Part shown: positions 9,225 through 17,666 of the stretch, piece after piece | Position numbering within the stretch: the stretch's first letter is position 1 | How the letters are laid out: each line of letters begins with the position of its first letter | NCBI GenBank assembly: GCA_016931995.1 | Contig: JAFGDS010000134.1 | Coordinates: forward strand, 1 to 64,000 | Direction of reading: 5' to 3' | Origin: Pirellulales bacterium | GTDB taxonomy: Bacteria > Planctomycetota > Planctomycetia > Pirellulales > Thermoguttaceae | Length of the DNA stretch: 64,000 nt | Notes under the pieces: model-generated | Databases searched by the model: none | Seen by the model: only the letters and a program-made list of their open reading frames with translations | What the model was told of the DNA's origin: nothing | Translations under genes and position numbers: made by a program

Positions 9225-9301
9225 AGTGCCACTGGCTCTGCCGGTGCGGGATTCCACGCGATTCCCCGCGACGGCTCGCACTGGCAGAGCCAGTGGCACT
9301 C
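9225..9301. repeat. Inverted repeat GAGTGCCACTGGCTCTGCC
   Basis: Two perfect 19-base arms (9225-9243 and 9283-9301) surround a 39-base loop. Related elements are at 14521-14585 and 28512-28583, always between genes. Confidence 0.75.
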
Positions 9302-9312
9302 GCCCCACGCCA

Positions 9313-9621
9313 TCACGCCGGCGGCACGTCCCGAGGCACGGAACCCGCGTTGGGCGGTTCGCTCGGCTCGTCCGCGTCCTGGGCGTCTGGGGAAACGGCG
9401 TCCGGCACGCCGCTGTTGGGCAAGTCGGCGGGAGCGTTCTTGCCGGGCGGCGCCGGCGAAGCGGACTCCAGTTCGGGCATGGTATAGGGCAGGTTGGAGC
9501 CGGGTACCTTGGGGATCTCGAAGACGACCGTGCCCAGATCGTCGGCCGATTCCCGGCGACCGCACCCGCCCAGCGCGCCCCAGCACCCAACCAACGCCAA
9601 CAACCACCCGAGGCGGACCAT
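9313..9621 (-). CDS. Small lipoprotein
   Basis: This 102-residue protein has a short hydrophobic signal ending in the lipobox LGGC, giving a lipidated cysteine at residue 20. The remainder is rich in Pro, Asp, Glu and Ala and probably disordered. No family is recognised. It lies between two palindromic repeats (9225-9301 and 9669-9730) and shows ordinary GC-rich codon use. The start at 9621 is the only one that gives a complete signal peptide. Confidence 0.58.
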   Translation of the reverse strand: MVRLGWLLALVGCWGALGGCGRRESADDLGTVVFEIPKVPGSNLPYTMPELESASPAPPGKNAPADLPNSGVPDAVSPDAQDADEPSEPPNAGSVPRDVPPA

Positions 9622-9668
9622 GCCTTGTCACTCCCCGTCAAGTCGCCCGTGATACAATGCGGTTCCCC

Positions 9669-9730
9669 CGTGGCACGGCCGCCCTCGGCCGTGCATATTG
9701 CTCGGCACGGCCGAGGGCGGCCGTGCCACG
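9669..9730. repeat. Perfect 26-base inverted repeat
   Basis: Arms at 9669-9694 and 9705-9730, starting CGTGGCACGGCCGCCCTCGG, are exact complements with a 10-base loop. It lies between the divergent small lipoprotein and queG genes and has no adjacent T-run, so it is more like a mobile palindrome than a terminator. Confidence 0.7.
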
Positions 9731-9816
9731 GGACAAAATTCGCATGACGATGTCGTCCAGGTTCCAGGATAGGTTCTCATTCTACCCATCTCGCGGCCTT
9801 CGCGCCACCCCGTTCC

Positions 9817-10878
9817 ATGGATTCCGCCGAACTAACCGACGCGCTGAAAACCGAGGCGCGGCGGCTGGGCTTCGCCCTGGCCGGCGTCGCCCCGGCGATT
9901 GCGCCGCCGGAGCACGGGCGGTTGCGGGCGTGGGTGGCCGCGGGGTGCGCCGGCGAGATGGGGTTCTTCGCGTCGAGGGCGGAAGCCTACACGCACCCGC
10001 GGCACGTGCTGCCGGGCGCGCGGAGCCTCCTGATGTTGGGGCTGCCCTATGACGCCGTTGAGCCGTGTCCCGCTGGCCCAGGACAGGGGCGGATCGCCCG
10101 ATACGCCTGGGGAGCGGACTATCACGGGCTGATCCGCGCCCGACTCGACGAGCTGGCCCGGTTCCTTCGCCGGCTCGCGCCCGACGCGCGGACCCGCGGC
10201 GCGGTCGACACCGCGCCGCTGCTGGAGCGCGAATTCGGCCAGATGGCCGGACTGGGTTGGATCGGCCGCAACACGTTGTTGATCAACCCGGAGCTCGGAA
10301 GCTGGTTCTTCCTGGCCGCGCTTCTGACGACCGCCGCGCTTGTGCCCGACGGACCGTGTTCGCCATCGCGAGAGGACGGCTGCGGCCCATGCCGCGCGTG
10401 CGTCGAAGCCTGTCCGACCGGAGCGCTCTCGCCCGACGGCCAGGTGGATGCGCGCCGCTGCGTGAGCTACCTGACGATGATACACGCCGGACCGCTCCCG
10501 CCCGAGCTGCGCGCGAAACTGGGCGATCGCCTGTTTGGCTGCGACGCCTGCCAAGAGGTCTGTCCCTGGAATCGGGCGCAATCGACGCCGGCGCCGTCGG
10601 TGGACGCGGCGTTGTCCCCCATGGACGGCGCTAACCCAGTCGATCTTGTCGAGCTGTTGGGTCTCGACGACGCGGCCTTTCGCGCGCGGTTTGGCCCAAC
10701 GCCGTTGGGCTGGGCCGGGCGAGCCCGCGTGGTCCGCAACGCGTGCGCGATTCTGGCCCATCGACCGACCCCCGCGGCCAGGCCCGCGCTGGCGGCCCGC
10801 CTGGCCGTCGAGACCGATCCGGAGGTCCGCCGCGAACTCGAAGCGGCGCTGGCGGCGACGACCTCGCCGCGATTGTAG
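9817..10878 (+). CDS. queG: Epoxyqueuosine reductase QueG
   Basis: The 353-residue protein reduces epoxyqueuosine to queuosine in tRNA, using cobalamin and two [4Fe-4S] clusters. The clusters are visible as CGPCRACVEACP (about residue 189-200) and CDACQEVCP (about 244-252). The N-terminal half matches the cobalamin-binding QueG fold, with GLGWIGRNTLLINPELGSWFF, and the C-terminus has a short HEAT-like helical tail. Length is normal. The catalytic Asp region, RGAVDTAPLLERE, is intact. No other queuosine genes are in the window. Confidence 0.88.
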   Translation: MDSAELTDALKTEARRLGFALAGVAPAIAPPEHGRLRAWVAAGCAGEMGFFASRAEAYTHPRHVLPGARSLLMLGLPYDAVEPCPAGPGQGRIARYAWGADYHGLIRARLDELARFLRRLAPDARTRGAVDTAPLLEREFGQMAGLGWIGRNTLLINPELGSWFFLAALLTTAALVPDGPCSPSREDGCGPCRACVEACPTGALSPDGQVDARRCVSYLTMIHAGPLPPELRAKLGDRLFGCDACQEVCPWNRAQSTPAPSVDAALSPMDGANPVDLVELLGLDDAAFRARFGPTPLGWAGRARVVRNACAILAHRPTPAARPALAARLAVETDPEVRRELEAALAATTSPRL

Positions 10879-10962
10879 GAGGCGACTCCCGTCGCCGATG
10901 GCCTGGGATCGAGATTCCATCGGCGACAGGAGTCGCCTCCCACAGATAGAGTCGCCTCCTAC
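10875..10962. repeat. Repeat containing GTAGGAGGCGACTCC units
   Basis: AGGAGGCGACTCC...GGAGTCGCCTCC forms an inverted repeat, followed by a third partial copy, GAGTCGCCTCCTAC. It overlaps the stop codon of queG. Together with the palindrome at 11001-11025 it occupies most of the 317-base gap to the next gene. Confidence 0.6.
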
Positions 10963-11000
10963 AGTTGCCGTCGGGTTTTGTCGGGCTTATCGACGGAAAG

Positions 11001-11025
11001 CGGCGACAAGTCGCCGCACTCCAAG
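11001..11025. repeat. Second copy of the GCGGCGAC/GTCGCCGC palindrome
   Basis: Matches the core of the element at 6569-6602. It lies upstream of the predicted promoter of the GH106 gene. Confidence 0.6.
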
Positions 11026-11035
11026 GGGCCGATTG

Positions 11036-11063
11036 TTGCTTTGCGCGGCCCAGTCTGTATGAT
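11036..11063 (+). promoter_or_regulatory. Possible promoter of the GH106 gene
   Basis: TTGCTT at 11036-11041 and TATGAT at 11058-11063 are 16 bases apart, giving a leader of about 125 bases before the ATG at 11196. Confidence 0.35.
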
Positions 11064-11195
11064 GGGACTGACCGTGTGAACCGAGCGCCCAGCCGCTTGC
11101 GGCTTCGCAACGCGGAGGCGCGGTCCGTGGCTCTCGTCGGAGGTGCAACCCGTGCGAGTGACAATGACGTGGACAACGAACCGCGAGGTAAGCAC

Positions 11196-14100
11196 ATGAG
11201 CACTCTGACAAGAAGACGGGGGCGATTCGTTCTAGCGGCGATCCTCGTAGCCCTGGGCGCGCCGCGCTGCGCGCTCTCGGAAACGACGTGGACGGAAGCC
11301 TTCCGCGCTCCGCCGGCCGAGGCCAGGCCGTGGACGTACTGGTGGTGGCTCAACAGCAACGTCACCCGCGAGGGAATCACCCGCGACCTCGAGGCCATGA
11401 AGCGCCAGGGCATCCAGGGCGTGATGGTCTTCAACGCCGGCGGGGGCGACACGCCCAGCGGGCCGAAGTTCCTCAGCCCCGAGTGGAAGGAACTCTTCGC
11501 CTTCGCATTGAGCGAGTTGGACCGGCTCGGCATGGAGGCCAGCGTCAACCTCTGCGACGGCTGGTGCGCCGGCGGACCGTGGATCCCCGCCGAGGCGGCC
11601 AACAAGAAGCTCGTGTGGTCCGAGCTACAGACGGACGGGTCCCAACGGCTCTCGAAGATCCTGCCCGCGCCCAGCGCGTTTGACGGCTTCTATCGCGACG
11701 TGGCCGTGCTGGCCTATCGCGAGAAGACGCCCCGGCCTGTGCAACCGGCGGCGGTCCGCACGAATTCGCCGTACCATGGCCCCGATTATGAATATGCGTG
11801 GCTGCCCGACGACGCGGCGGACGGCGACCCGAACACGATGTGGCGGCCCCGCGTCGCGCCCACGGCCGAAGCGCCCGTATTGCTCGATTTCGAATACTCC
11901 GAACCCTTGACCGCTTCAAGCCTTTATCTGGCAGGTGACGCCAAAGGCGGCCCGCGAGCGTGCGAGCTTCAGGCGTCGCCGGACGGCAAGACGTTCAAGA
12001 CCGTGCTTTCGTTCGACGCGCCCGCCGGAAAGCCGCAAACGCTGGGTTTCCCCGAGACGACGGCCAAGGTGTTCCGCCTGGTGATCCGCTCGGTCCACGG
12101 GCCCGACGCCCGCGTGGCCGAAATGTGGCTCTTGCGCGCCGACGACGAGCCGTACTTGCGCCCCGGGATCAAGTGGTGGCTCTTCAAGTCCGGCAACCGG
12201 AGCTTCTGGCACCAACCGCGGCAAGGGCCGGCCGTCATGCGGGAGGAATACCCGCCGGACGGCGCGGTCGATTGCCAGAGCGCCGAGGTGGTCGATCTCA
12301 CGTCGAAAATGGACGCCCAGGGCAAGCTCGAATGGGACGTGCCCGAGGGACGTTGGACAATCCTGCGTTTCGGCTACACGCTCGAGGGCCAGCGGACCCG
12401 CTGCTCCTCGACGGTGATCGGCTACGAGGCCGACATGCTCGATCCGCTGGGCATCGAGACGCACTTCAAGCATTGCGCCGAGCCCATTCTTGAGGCGGCC
12501 GGCGCCCACGTCGGCAAGACGCTCAAGTTTTTTCACGTGGACAGCTACGAGATCGGGGCGGACGTGCAGGGCCAGCAACCCACGTGGTCGGCGGCGTTCG
12601 TCGAGGAATTCCGCGCGCGGCGCGGCTACGACCCGCTGCCCTATCTGCCAGCCATGGCCCGGCGGATCGTGGATGATCGGACCAAGACCGCGCGGTTCCT
12701 CTGGGACGTGCGGATGACGATCAGCGACCTGATGATCGAGCGGTTCTTCGGACGACTGTCCGAGCTGGCCCACGCCCGGGGCGTCGGGACGCACTGCGAG
12801 ACGGGCTACGGGACGTATCCGCATCCGCAGTTCGACGGCCTTCGCGCCGCGGGGCAGAACGACGTCACGATGGGCGAATTCTGGTGGGGCACCGACGTGA
12901 TGACGCTGTCGGATCACTACGCCAACGCCATCCGGTCGGTCGCCTCGCCCGCGCACGTCTACGGCCGGCGGATCGTCCAGGCCGAATCGTTCACCTCGTG
13001 GGTCCATTTCCAGGAATACCCCGCCACGCTCAAACCGGTTGGCGATCGGGCCTTCTGCGACGGGCTCAACCGCGTCATGTTCCACCAATACACGCACCAG
13101 CCGAACGAAGACCGGCCGGGCTACCAGTACTTCGCCGGCACGCACATCGACCGGCACGTCACCTGGTGGCCCATGGCCAAGCCGTTCCTCGACTATCTGG
13201 CCCGATGCCAGGTGTTCCTGCAAAACGGCCGGTTCCACGCCGACGTGTGCTACTTTTACGGCGAAGGCTCGGCGAAGTACGTGCCTTCAAAGCAGTTTCT
13301 TCTGCCGCCGCTTCCGCCGGGCTACAACTTCGATTGCGTCAACGCCGACGTGCTTCTGAATCGGACGACTGTCCGCAATGGGCGGATCGTCGTCGCGGAC
13401 GGGCCGAGCTACCGCCTGCTCGTCCTGCCGACCGAGCGGACCATGTCGCCCGCCGTGCTGGGCCGGATTGGCGAACTGCTCGAAGCGGGGGCCGTCGTGC
13501 TGGGCGACCGACCGCTGCGGGCGCCGGGTCTGACCAACTGGCCCGCGTGCGACGAAGAGCTTGCGACCCTGGCCGGCGCCCTTTGGGGCGAAAACCCGGG
13601 CCCAAGCGGCCGGCGCACCGTGGGCAAGGGGCTCTTGGTGTGGGGCCAGACGCCCGGCGAAGTGCTCGCCGAAATCGGCGTCCCGCGGGATTTCGAGGCC
13701 GGCCCCGGCAACGAGGGGTTTGACTTCATCCACCGCACGATCGACGGGGCCGACGTCTATTTCGTCGCGCATCAGGCCGACGCCACGAAGGCGGTCGAGT
13801 GCGTCTTCCGCGCAAGCGGGCGTCAGCCGGAGCTTTGGGACCCGGTGAGCGGCGACTCGCGCGATCTGGCCGAGTTCTCGATGAGCGACGACGGCCGCAT
13901 CGGCGTGCCCATGACGTTCGCGCCGTATCAAAGCTTCTTTGTCGTCTTCCGCAAGGAGCCCGCGGCCGTGCTGGACGGCTGGCGGTTCTCCCCGCTCATC
14001 AAGCCAGTGGCCGAGATCGCCGGGCCGTGGACCGTGGCCTTTGATCCGGCCTGGGGCGGGCCGGAGCAGGTGGTCTTCGAGAAGCTCGACGATTGGACCG

Positions 14101-14486
14101 CGCGGCCCGAGGAGGGCATCAAGTTCTACAGCGGAACGGCCACGTATCGCAACGCGTTCGACCTGCCGGACCCGCCGGCCGGGGCGGGCCCGCGCCGATT
14201 CCTCGACCTGGGCAAGGTGAACCACGTCGCCCGGGTGCGACTCAACGGCAAGGACCTCGGCGTCCTCTGGACCGCGCCGTGGCGGGTGGACGTGACCGAC
14301 GCGATCAAGGCGAAGGGCAACCGGCTCGAGATCGAAGTGGTCAACACCTGGCTCAACCGCCTGGTGGGCGACGCCCATCTGCCGCCCGAGAAGCGACTGG
14401 CCAAGACCAACGCCCGGTACCCCGTCGGTCAACCCCTGCTGCCTTCCGGCTTGCTTGGCCCGGTGACGTTGCAGGTTGGGGATTAG
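11196..14486 (+). CDS. GH106-like glycoside hydrolase, exported
   Basis: The 1096-residue protein carries a signal peptide (about 1-27, RRGRFVLAAILVALGA) and so acts outside the cytoplasm. The catalytic part begins with WTYWWWLNSNVTREGITRDL, the characteristic opening of the GH106 alpha-L-rhamnosidase family, which removes rhamnose from plant or algal polysaccharides. An inserted discoidin-like segment lies near residues 215-310 and a beta-sandwich lies at the C-terminus (about 985-1095, with YRNAFDLP and VARVRLNGKDLGVLW). The start is supported by GAGGT seven bases upstream and by the signal peptide. Rhamnosidase specificity is inferred from the family; related members may act on other sugars. 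Confidence 0.78.
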   Translation: MSTLTRRRGRFVLAAILVALGAPRCALSETTWTEAFRAPPAEARPWTYWWWLNSNVTREGITRDLEAMKRQGIQGVMVFNAGGGDTPSGPKFLSPEWKELFAFALSELDRLGMEASVNLCDGWCAGGPWIPAEAANKKLVWSELQTDGSQRLSKILPAPSAFDGFYRDVAVLAYREKTPRPVQPAAVRTNSPYHGPDYEYAWLPDDAADGDPNTMWRPRVAPTAEAPVLLDFEYSEPLTASSLYLAGDAKGGPRACELQASPDGKTFKTVLSFDAPAGKPQTLGFPETTAKVFRLVIRSVHGPDARVAEMWLLRADDEPYLRPGIKWWLFKSGNRSFWHQPRQGPAVMREEYPPDGAVDCQSAEVVDLTSKMDAQGKLEWDVPEGRWTILRFGYTLEGQRTRCSSTVIGYEADMLDPLGIETHFKHCAEPILEAAGAHVGKTLKFFHVDSYEIGADVQGQQPTWSAAFVEEFRARRGYDPLPYLPAMARRIVDDRTKTARFLWDVRMTISDLMIERFFGRLSELAHARGVGTHCETGYGTYPHPQFDGLRAAGQNDVTMGEFWWGTDVMTLSDHYANAIRSVASPAHVYGRRIVQAESFTSWVHFQEYPATLKPVGDRAFCDGLNRVMFHQYTHQPNEDRPGYQYFAGTHIDRHVTWWPMAKPFLDYLARCQVFLQNGRFHADVCYFYGEGSAKYVPSKQFLLPPLPPGYNFDCVNADVLLNRTTVRNGRIVVADGPSYRLLVLPTERTMSPAVLGRIGELLEAGAVVLGDRPLRAPGLTNWPACDEELATLAGALWGENPGPSGRRTVGKGLLVWGQTPGEVLAEIGVPRDFEAGPGNEGFDFIHRTIDGADVYFVAHQADATKAVECVFRASGRQPELWDPVSGDSRDLAEFSMSDDGRIGVPMTFAPYQSFFVVFRKEPAAVLDGWRFSPLIKPVAEIAGPWTVAFDPAWGGPEQVVFEKLDDWTARPEEGIKFYSGTATYRNAFDLPDPPAGAGPRRFLDLGKVNHVARVRLNGKDLGVLWTAPWRVDVTDAIKAKGNRLEIEVVNTWLNRLVGDAHLPPEKRLAKTNARYPVGQPLLPSGLLGPVTLQVGD

Positions 14487-14520
14487 CGCGTGTTCCGCAT
14501 AATCCTCGCGGGCACGTAGG

Positions 14521-14585
14521 GTGCCACTGGTTTTGCCAGTGTATCAACAGTCTCGCCGGACAAGCACTGGCAGAGCCAGTGGCAC
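14521..14585. repeat. Inverted repeat GTGCCACTGG...CCAGTGGCAC
   Basis: Related to 9225-9301 and 28512-28583. It lies between the convergent GH106 and tatC genes and could form a stem bidirectionally. Confidence 0.6.
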
Positions 14586-14672
14586 ACGGCGAGCGTGAGG
14601 GTGTCCAGGAATTCCGGACTCCGAAAATGGCGAAACGCGCTCTCTTCGCGCGAAGGTCGCTCCGGGCCGTCC

Positions 14673-15875
14673 TCACGCCGCCGCGTGGGGGCCGCGGCGG
14701 CGGGGCATGAGCTTGCACAGGAGAATGCCGCCGAAGTAGAGAAACGTCAACGGCACGGCCATCAGCAACATGCTGTACGGATCGGCCGGCGTGAGAAACA
14801 TCGAAATGATGAAGATCACCAAGATGGCGATGCGGAGCTTCGACCGATACGCCTCGACGCTGAAGATTCCGATCCGCTCCAGAAACAGCATCACCAGCGG
14901 CAATTGGAAGCTGATGCCGAAACCGATCGGCAGCACGAGCACGAAACCGAGCCATTCGCTGATCCGCGGGTCGAGATCGATGCCCAGGCCGCGGTTGAAG
15001 CTGAACAGAAACGCCAGCACCGGCTCGAAGACGAAGAAAAACGCCGTCGCCGCGCCCAACAGGAACAACCCGAGGCTAAACGGCAAAAAAACGTGGACGT
15101 ATTTTTTCTCGTGCGGATACAGCCCGGCCGCCACGAAGGACCAGATTTGGTAAAAGATGTACGGGCTGGCCAGGAGCGTGCCGACCAGAAGCGACGCCTT
15201 GACGTAGATCGAAAACGCCTCGTGGACGCTCAAGCCCTTCGCGCGGATCCGCGAATCCTCCTCCGTCGGATGCCAGAGGAATATCCGGATGAGCCCCTGG
15301 CGGGTGTAGAGGGGCTCGACGTCCTCATCCGCTTGCCCCGTGGAGCCGCCGTTCGACGCAACGCCGTTGGCGGCCGCGTCGGCGCCGTCCGGCGCGACGG
15401 GTCCTGCCGCCGGGGGCGAGCCGGCCGGCGGCAGCTCGATCTCGCCGAACCGCTCCGGGTAAACCCGCTGCAACTCGGAAAGCACCATCCGCGGATCGAC
15501 CAGGGCCTCGGTGGGCAGAAGGTGCTCCTCGGCCACCATCGAGGCGATCCGCTCCGGCGAGGCCGGCAAGGGCTCGCCCGACGCCTCCATGGCCGCCAGC
15601 GCCTTCCGGGTGTCCTCAGTGGCCTGGTTTTCGTAGTAGCTCGTCAGGGCGTTCTCCAACGGCGATTGGATGAAATCGACGACCGAACCGCCGATGAACA
15701 ACCCCAAGACGCACCCGGCCACCAGCGCCAACACCGACTTGAACAGGCACCCGCGAAGCTCCTCGAGGTGCTCCCCGAAGGTCATCGTGCTGCCGGCAAA
15801 CAGGTCTTCGTCGGAGGGACGTTGTCGCATGGGCCGCGGCGCGCGGGACGAGAGGATGGGCGCGGGGGGCTTCAT
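14673..15875 (-). CDS. tatC: Twin-arginine translocase subunit TatC with large insertion
   Basis: This 400-residue membrane protein is the receptor subunit of the Tat system, which exports folded proteins. The N-terminus has the TatC motif MTFGEHLEELRGCLFKSVL, and several membrane helices follow, with the conserved FYQIWSFVAAGLYPHEK and FGISFQLPLVMLFL. Standard TatC is about 240-260 residues. The extra length is an insertion between the first and second helices (about residues 60-200), acidic and rich in Pro, Gly and Ala, which would be periplasmic. Start choice is uncertain: a second ATG 15 codons in is possible. No tatA or tatB is nearby. It diverges from manA. Confidence 0.85.
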   Translation of the reverse strand: MKPPAPILSSRAPRPMRQRPSDEDLFAGSTMTFGEHLEELRGCLFKSVLALVAGCVLGLFIGGSVVDFIQSPLENALTSYYENQATEDTRKALAAMEASGEPLPASPERIASMVAEEHLLPTEALVDPRMVLSELQRVYPERFGEIELPPAGSPPAAGPVAPDGADAAANGVASNGGSTGQADEDVEPLYTRQGLIRIFLWHPTEEDSRIRAKGLSVHEAFSIYVKASLLVGTLLASPYIFYQIWSFVAAGLYPHEKKYVHVFLPFSLGLFLLGAATAFFFVFEPVLAFLFSFNRGLGIDLDPRISEWLGFVLVLPIGFGISFQLPLVMLFLERIGIFSVEAYRSKLRIAILVIFIISMFLTPADPYSMLLMAVPLTFLYFGGILLCKLMPRRRGPHAAA

Positions 15876-15964
15876 GCCCTGGCCGCCGTGCCCTATAGTA
15901 AGCCCTGTATCATAGCACTGCGGGGGCCGTGCGGCAACAAACGGGCGGGGAGGAGACTCACGCG

Positions 15965-16957
15965 ATGATCCCCTGGCATCCCCTTCGCTTCCGACCACTC
16001 TACAAACAATACCTGTGGGGGGGGCAAAAACTGCGAACTGTCCTCGACCGCCCGCTCGATCCGAACGGCGTCTTCGCCGAGTCCTGGGAAGTCTGCGATC
16101 ACGGGGCGGATCAAAGCGTGGTCTTGGCCGGCCCTCTGACCGGTCGGACATTGCGCGAGCTGGTCGTCGAACACGGCCGCGAACTCCTGGGCGACGCGGG
16201 CTGGCGAGCGCGGCAGGCTTTGCCTTCGCGACGTTTTCCACTGCTGCTGAAGTATCTCGACGCCCGTCAGGATCTCTCGCTGCAGGTGCATCCCAACGAC
16301 GCGATGGCCGCCCGGCTCGATCCGCCCGACCTGGGCAAGACCGAGGCCTGGGTGGTGCTCGAGTCGGAGCCGGGAAGCGTGATCTACGCCGGCTTGAAGC
16401 CCGGCGTGGACCGGCCCGCGCTGGCCAAGGCGATCGACGAGGGAACGTGCGCCGACTGCCTGCACCAGTTCGAGGCCCAGCCGGGCGATTGCCTTCTGAT
16501 TCCCGCCGGAATGGTCCACAGCCTGGGCCGAGGCAACCTCGTGGTCGAGATCCAGCAGTCCAGCGACACGACCTTCCGTCTGTTCGATTGGAACCGCCTG
16601 GGACCCGACGGCAAGCCCCGCGCCCTGCACGTGCAACAAGGACTCGATGCCGTCGATTTCCGGCTTGGGCCCGGCGCTGCGCGGCGGGGGCTTGTGCAAC
16701 CGGAGAACGGACCGGCCGAGCTGGCTCGCTGCCACGCGTTCGTGCTCCACCGCCACGCGTTGACCGTGCCGCGGGTACTGGGCGGCGACGACCGATTCCG
16801 GATGTTGACCGTTCTGGAAGGCGCTTTGACGCTCGACGGTGACCCGCTGGACGAACCCCTCGCGCGCGGCGGCTCCGCCCTGCTGCCGGCGGCCGCGGGA
16901 CCCGTCCGCGCCCTCCCGCGCGGCCGGGCCGTTTTTTTGGAGACCCATTTGCCGTGA
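15965..16957 (+). CDS. manA: Mannose-6-phosphate isomerase, class I
   Basis: The 330-residue cytoplasmic enzyme interconverts fructose 6-phosphate and mannose 6-phosphate with one zinc ion. Visible family motifs are YLWGGQKL near the N-terminus, LQVHPND with the zinc-binding Gln and His, KTEAWVVLE with the Glu ligand, and the later HSLGRGNLVVEIQQSSDTTFRLFDWNR. The length fits the short bacterial (Bacillus-type) form. The ATG at 15965 has GGAGGAG about ten bases upstream. A short lipoprotein gene follows on the same strand. Confidence 0.85.
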   Translation: MIPWHPLRFRPLYKQYLWGGQKLRTVLDRPLDPNGVFAESWEVCDHGADQSVVLAGPLTGRTLRELVVEHGRELLGDAGWRARQALPSRRFPLLLKYLDARQDLSLQVHPNDAMAARLDPPDLGKTEAWVVLESEPGSVIYAGLKPGVDRPALAKAIDEGTCADCLHQFEAQPGDCLLIPAGMVHSLGRGNLVVEIQQSSDTTFRLFDWNRLGPDGKPRALHVQQGLDAVDFRLGPGAARRGLVQPENGPAELARCHAFVLHRHALTVPRVLGGDDRFRMLTVLEGALTLDGDPLDEPLARGGSALLPAAAGPVRALPRGRAVFLETHLP

Positions 16958-17097
16958 GCGCGGGCCAGCGACGACGGGCGTCGGCCACCGCCCCCTTCCG
17001 GGGGAAATGGGAGGGAAAGCTGCTCTTCCCGTCGCGTCGCGCAGCGTCTACAATCCGGCACGCTCTCCTTCCCCAGCCCGGTCCGGCGGACGCGGCG

Positions 17098-17331
17098 ATG
17101 CTCAGGCGAATCCTTCTTTTGTCGTCGGGGTTTGTGGCCGTGCTGCTTTGTGGATGCCCGACGACGGGCTTGCCGAACCTGTGCCACCCGGGCACGGCCG
17201 CCCAACAGCGGCTCTGGGCGGAGCAGTTCGATCCGTACCCCGCGACGGACGTCGGACCGGACGTAAGCGGCCTCCGCCCCCGCGGATTCGAGCGGTCGCC
17301 CTCCTACCCCCCGCCTCCCGTCGCCCGCTAG
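17098..17331 (+). CDS. Very small lipoprotein
   Basis: The 77-residue product starts with a hydrophobic signal and the lipobox LLCGC, so the cysteine near residue 19 should be lipidated. The mature part is Pro/Arg-rich and ends PPPPVAR. It is not assigned to a family. The frame opens 140 bases upstream, overlapping the end of manA, but the ATG at 17098 gives the complete signal peptide and is preferred. Confidence 0.5.
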   Translation: MLRRILLLSSGFVAVLLCGCPTTGLPNLCHPGTAAQQRLWAEQFDPYPATDVGPDVSGLRPRGFERSPSYPPPPVAR

Positions 17332-17666
17332 TCGCTAGTACCGGGGCCACCGTCGCCGCGATCGGTTATCCCGGGCGGAGCATTGGTCATCCCGGGCGAA
17401 GCGTTGGTCACCCTGGGCGGAGCGAAGGATCTCGTTGGCGCCAAAGCGTTTGAGATGCTCCGCCTTGCTCGGCGCGACGGACGTGCGTCCGGGGGTCCGG
17501 GGCAAACCCGACGCGCCACGGGGCTGTCATCCCTGCCTGGGGTATGGTAGGGTGGGAGTTCCGACGACGAGGACGGCATCGACCTTCCCGCGGCGGTCGT
17601 CCCGGTTTTCGCACGGCGAAAGTGGGATCGTCCCCTTCGATGCGATGCCCTTTACCCTTCACCGCC
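17332..17666. other. Intergenic region filled by repeats
   Basis: This 335-base gap holds three tandem 21-base units and a downstream arm of the CATCCTGAGCG family (17364-17481). I see no supported gene in the remaining bases. Confidence 0.5.
17364..17481. repeat. Three tandem 21-base units plus GAAGGATC element
   Basis: Units at 17364-17384, 17385-17405 and 17406-17426 follow the pattern GGTyAyCCyGGGCGrAGCrww. The third runs into a GCGAAGGATCTCGTTGGCG...GAGATGCTCC element related to the one at 4358-4432. The tandem part appears only here. Confidence 0.65.
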
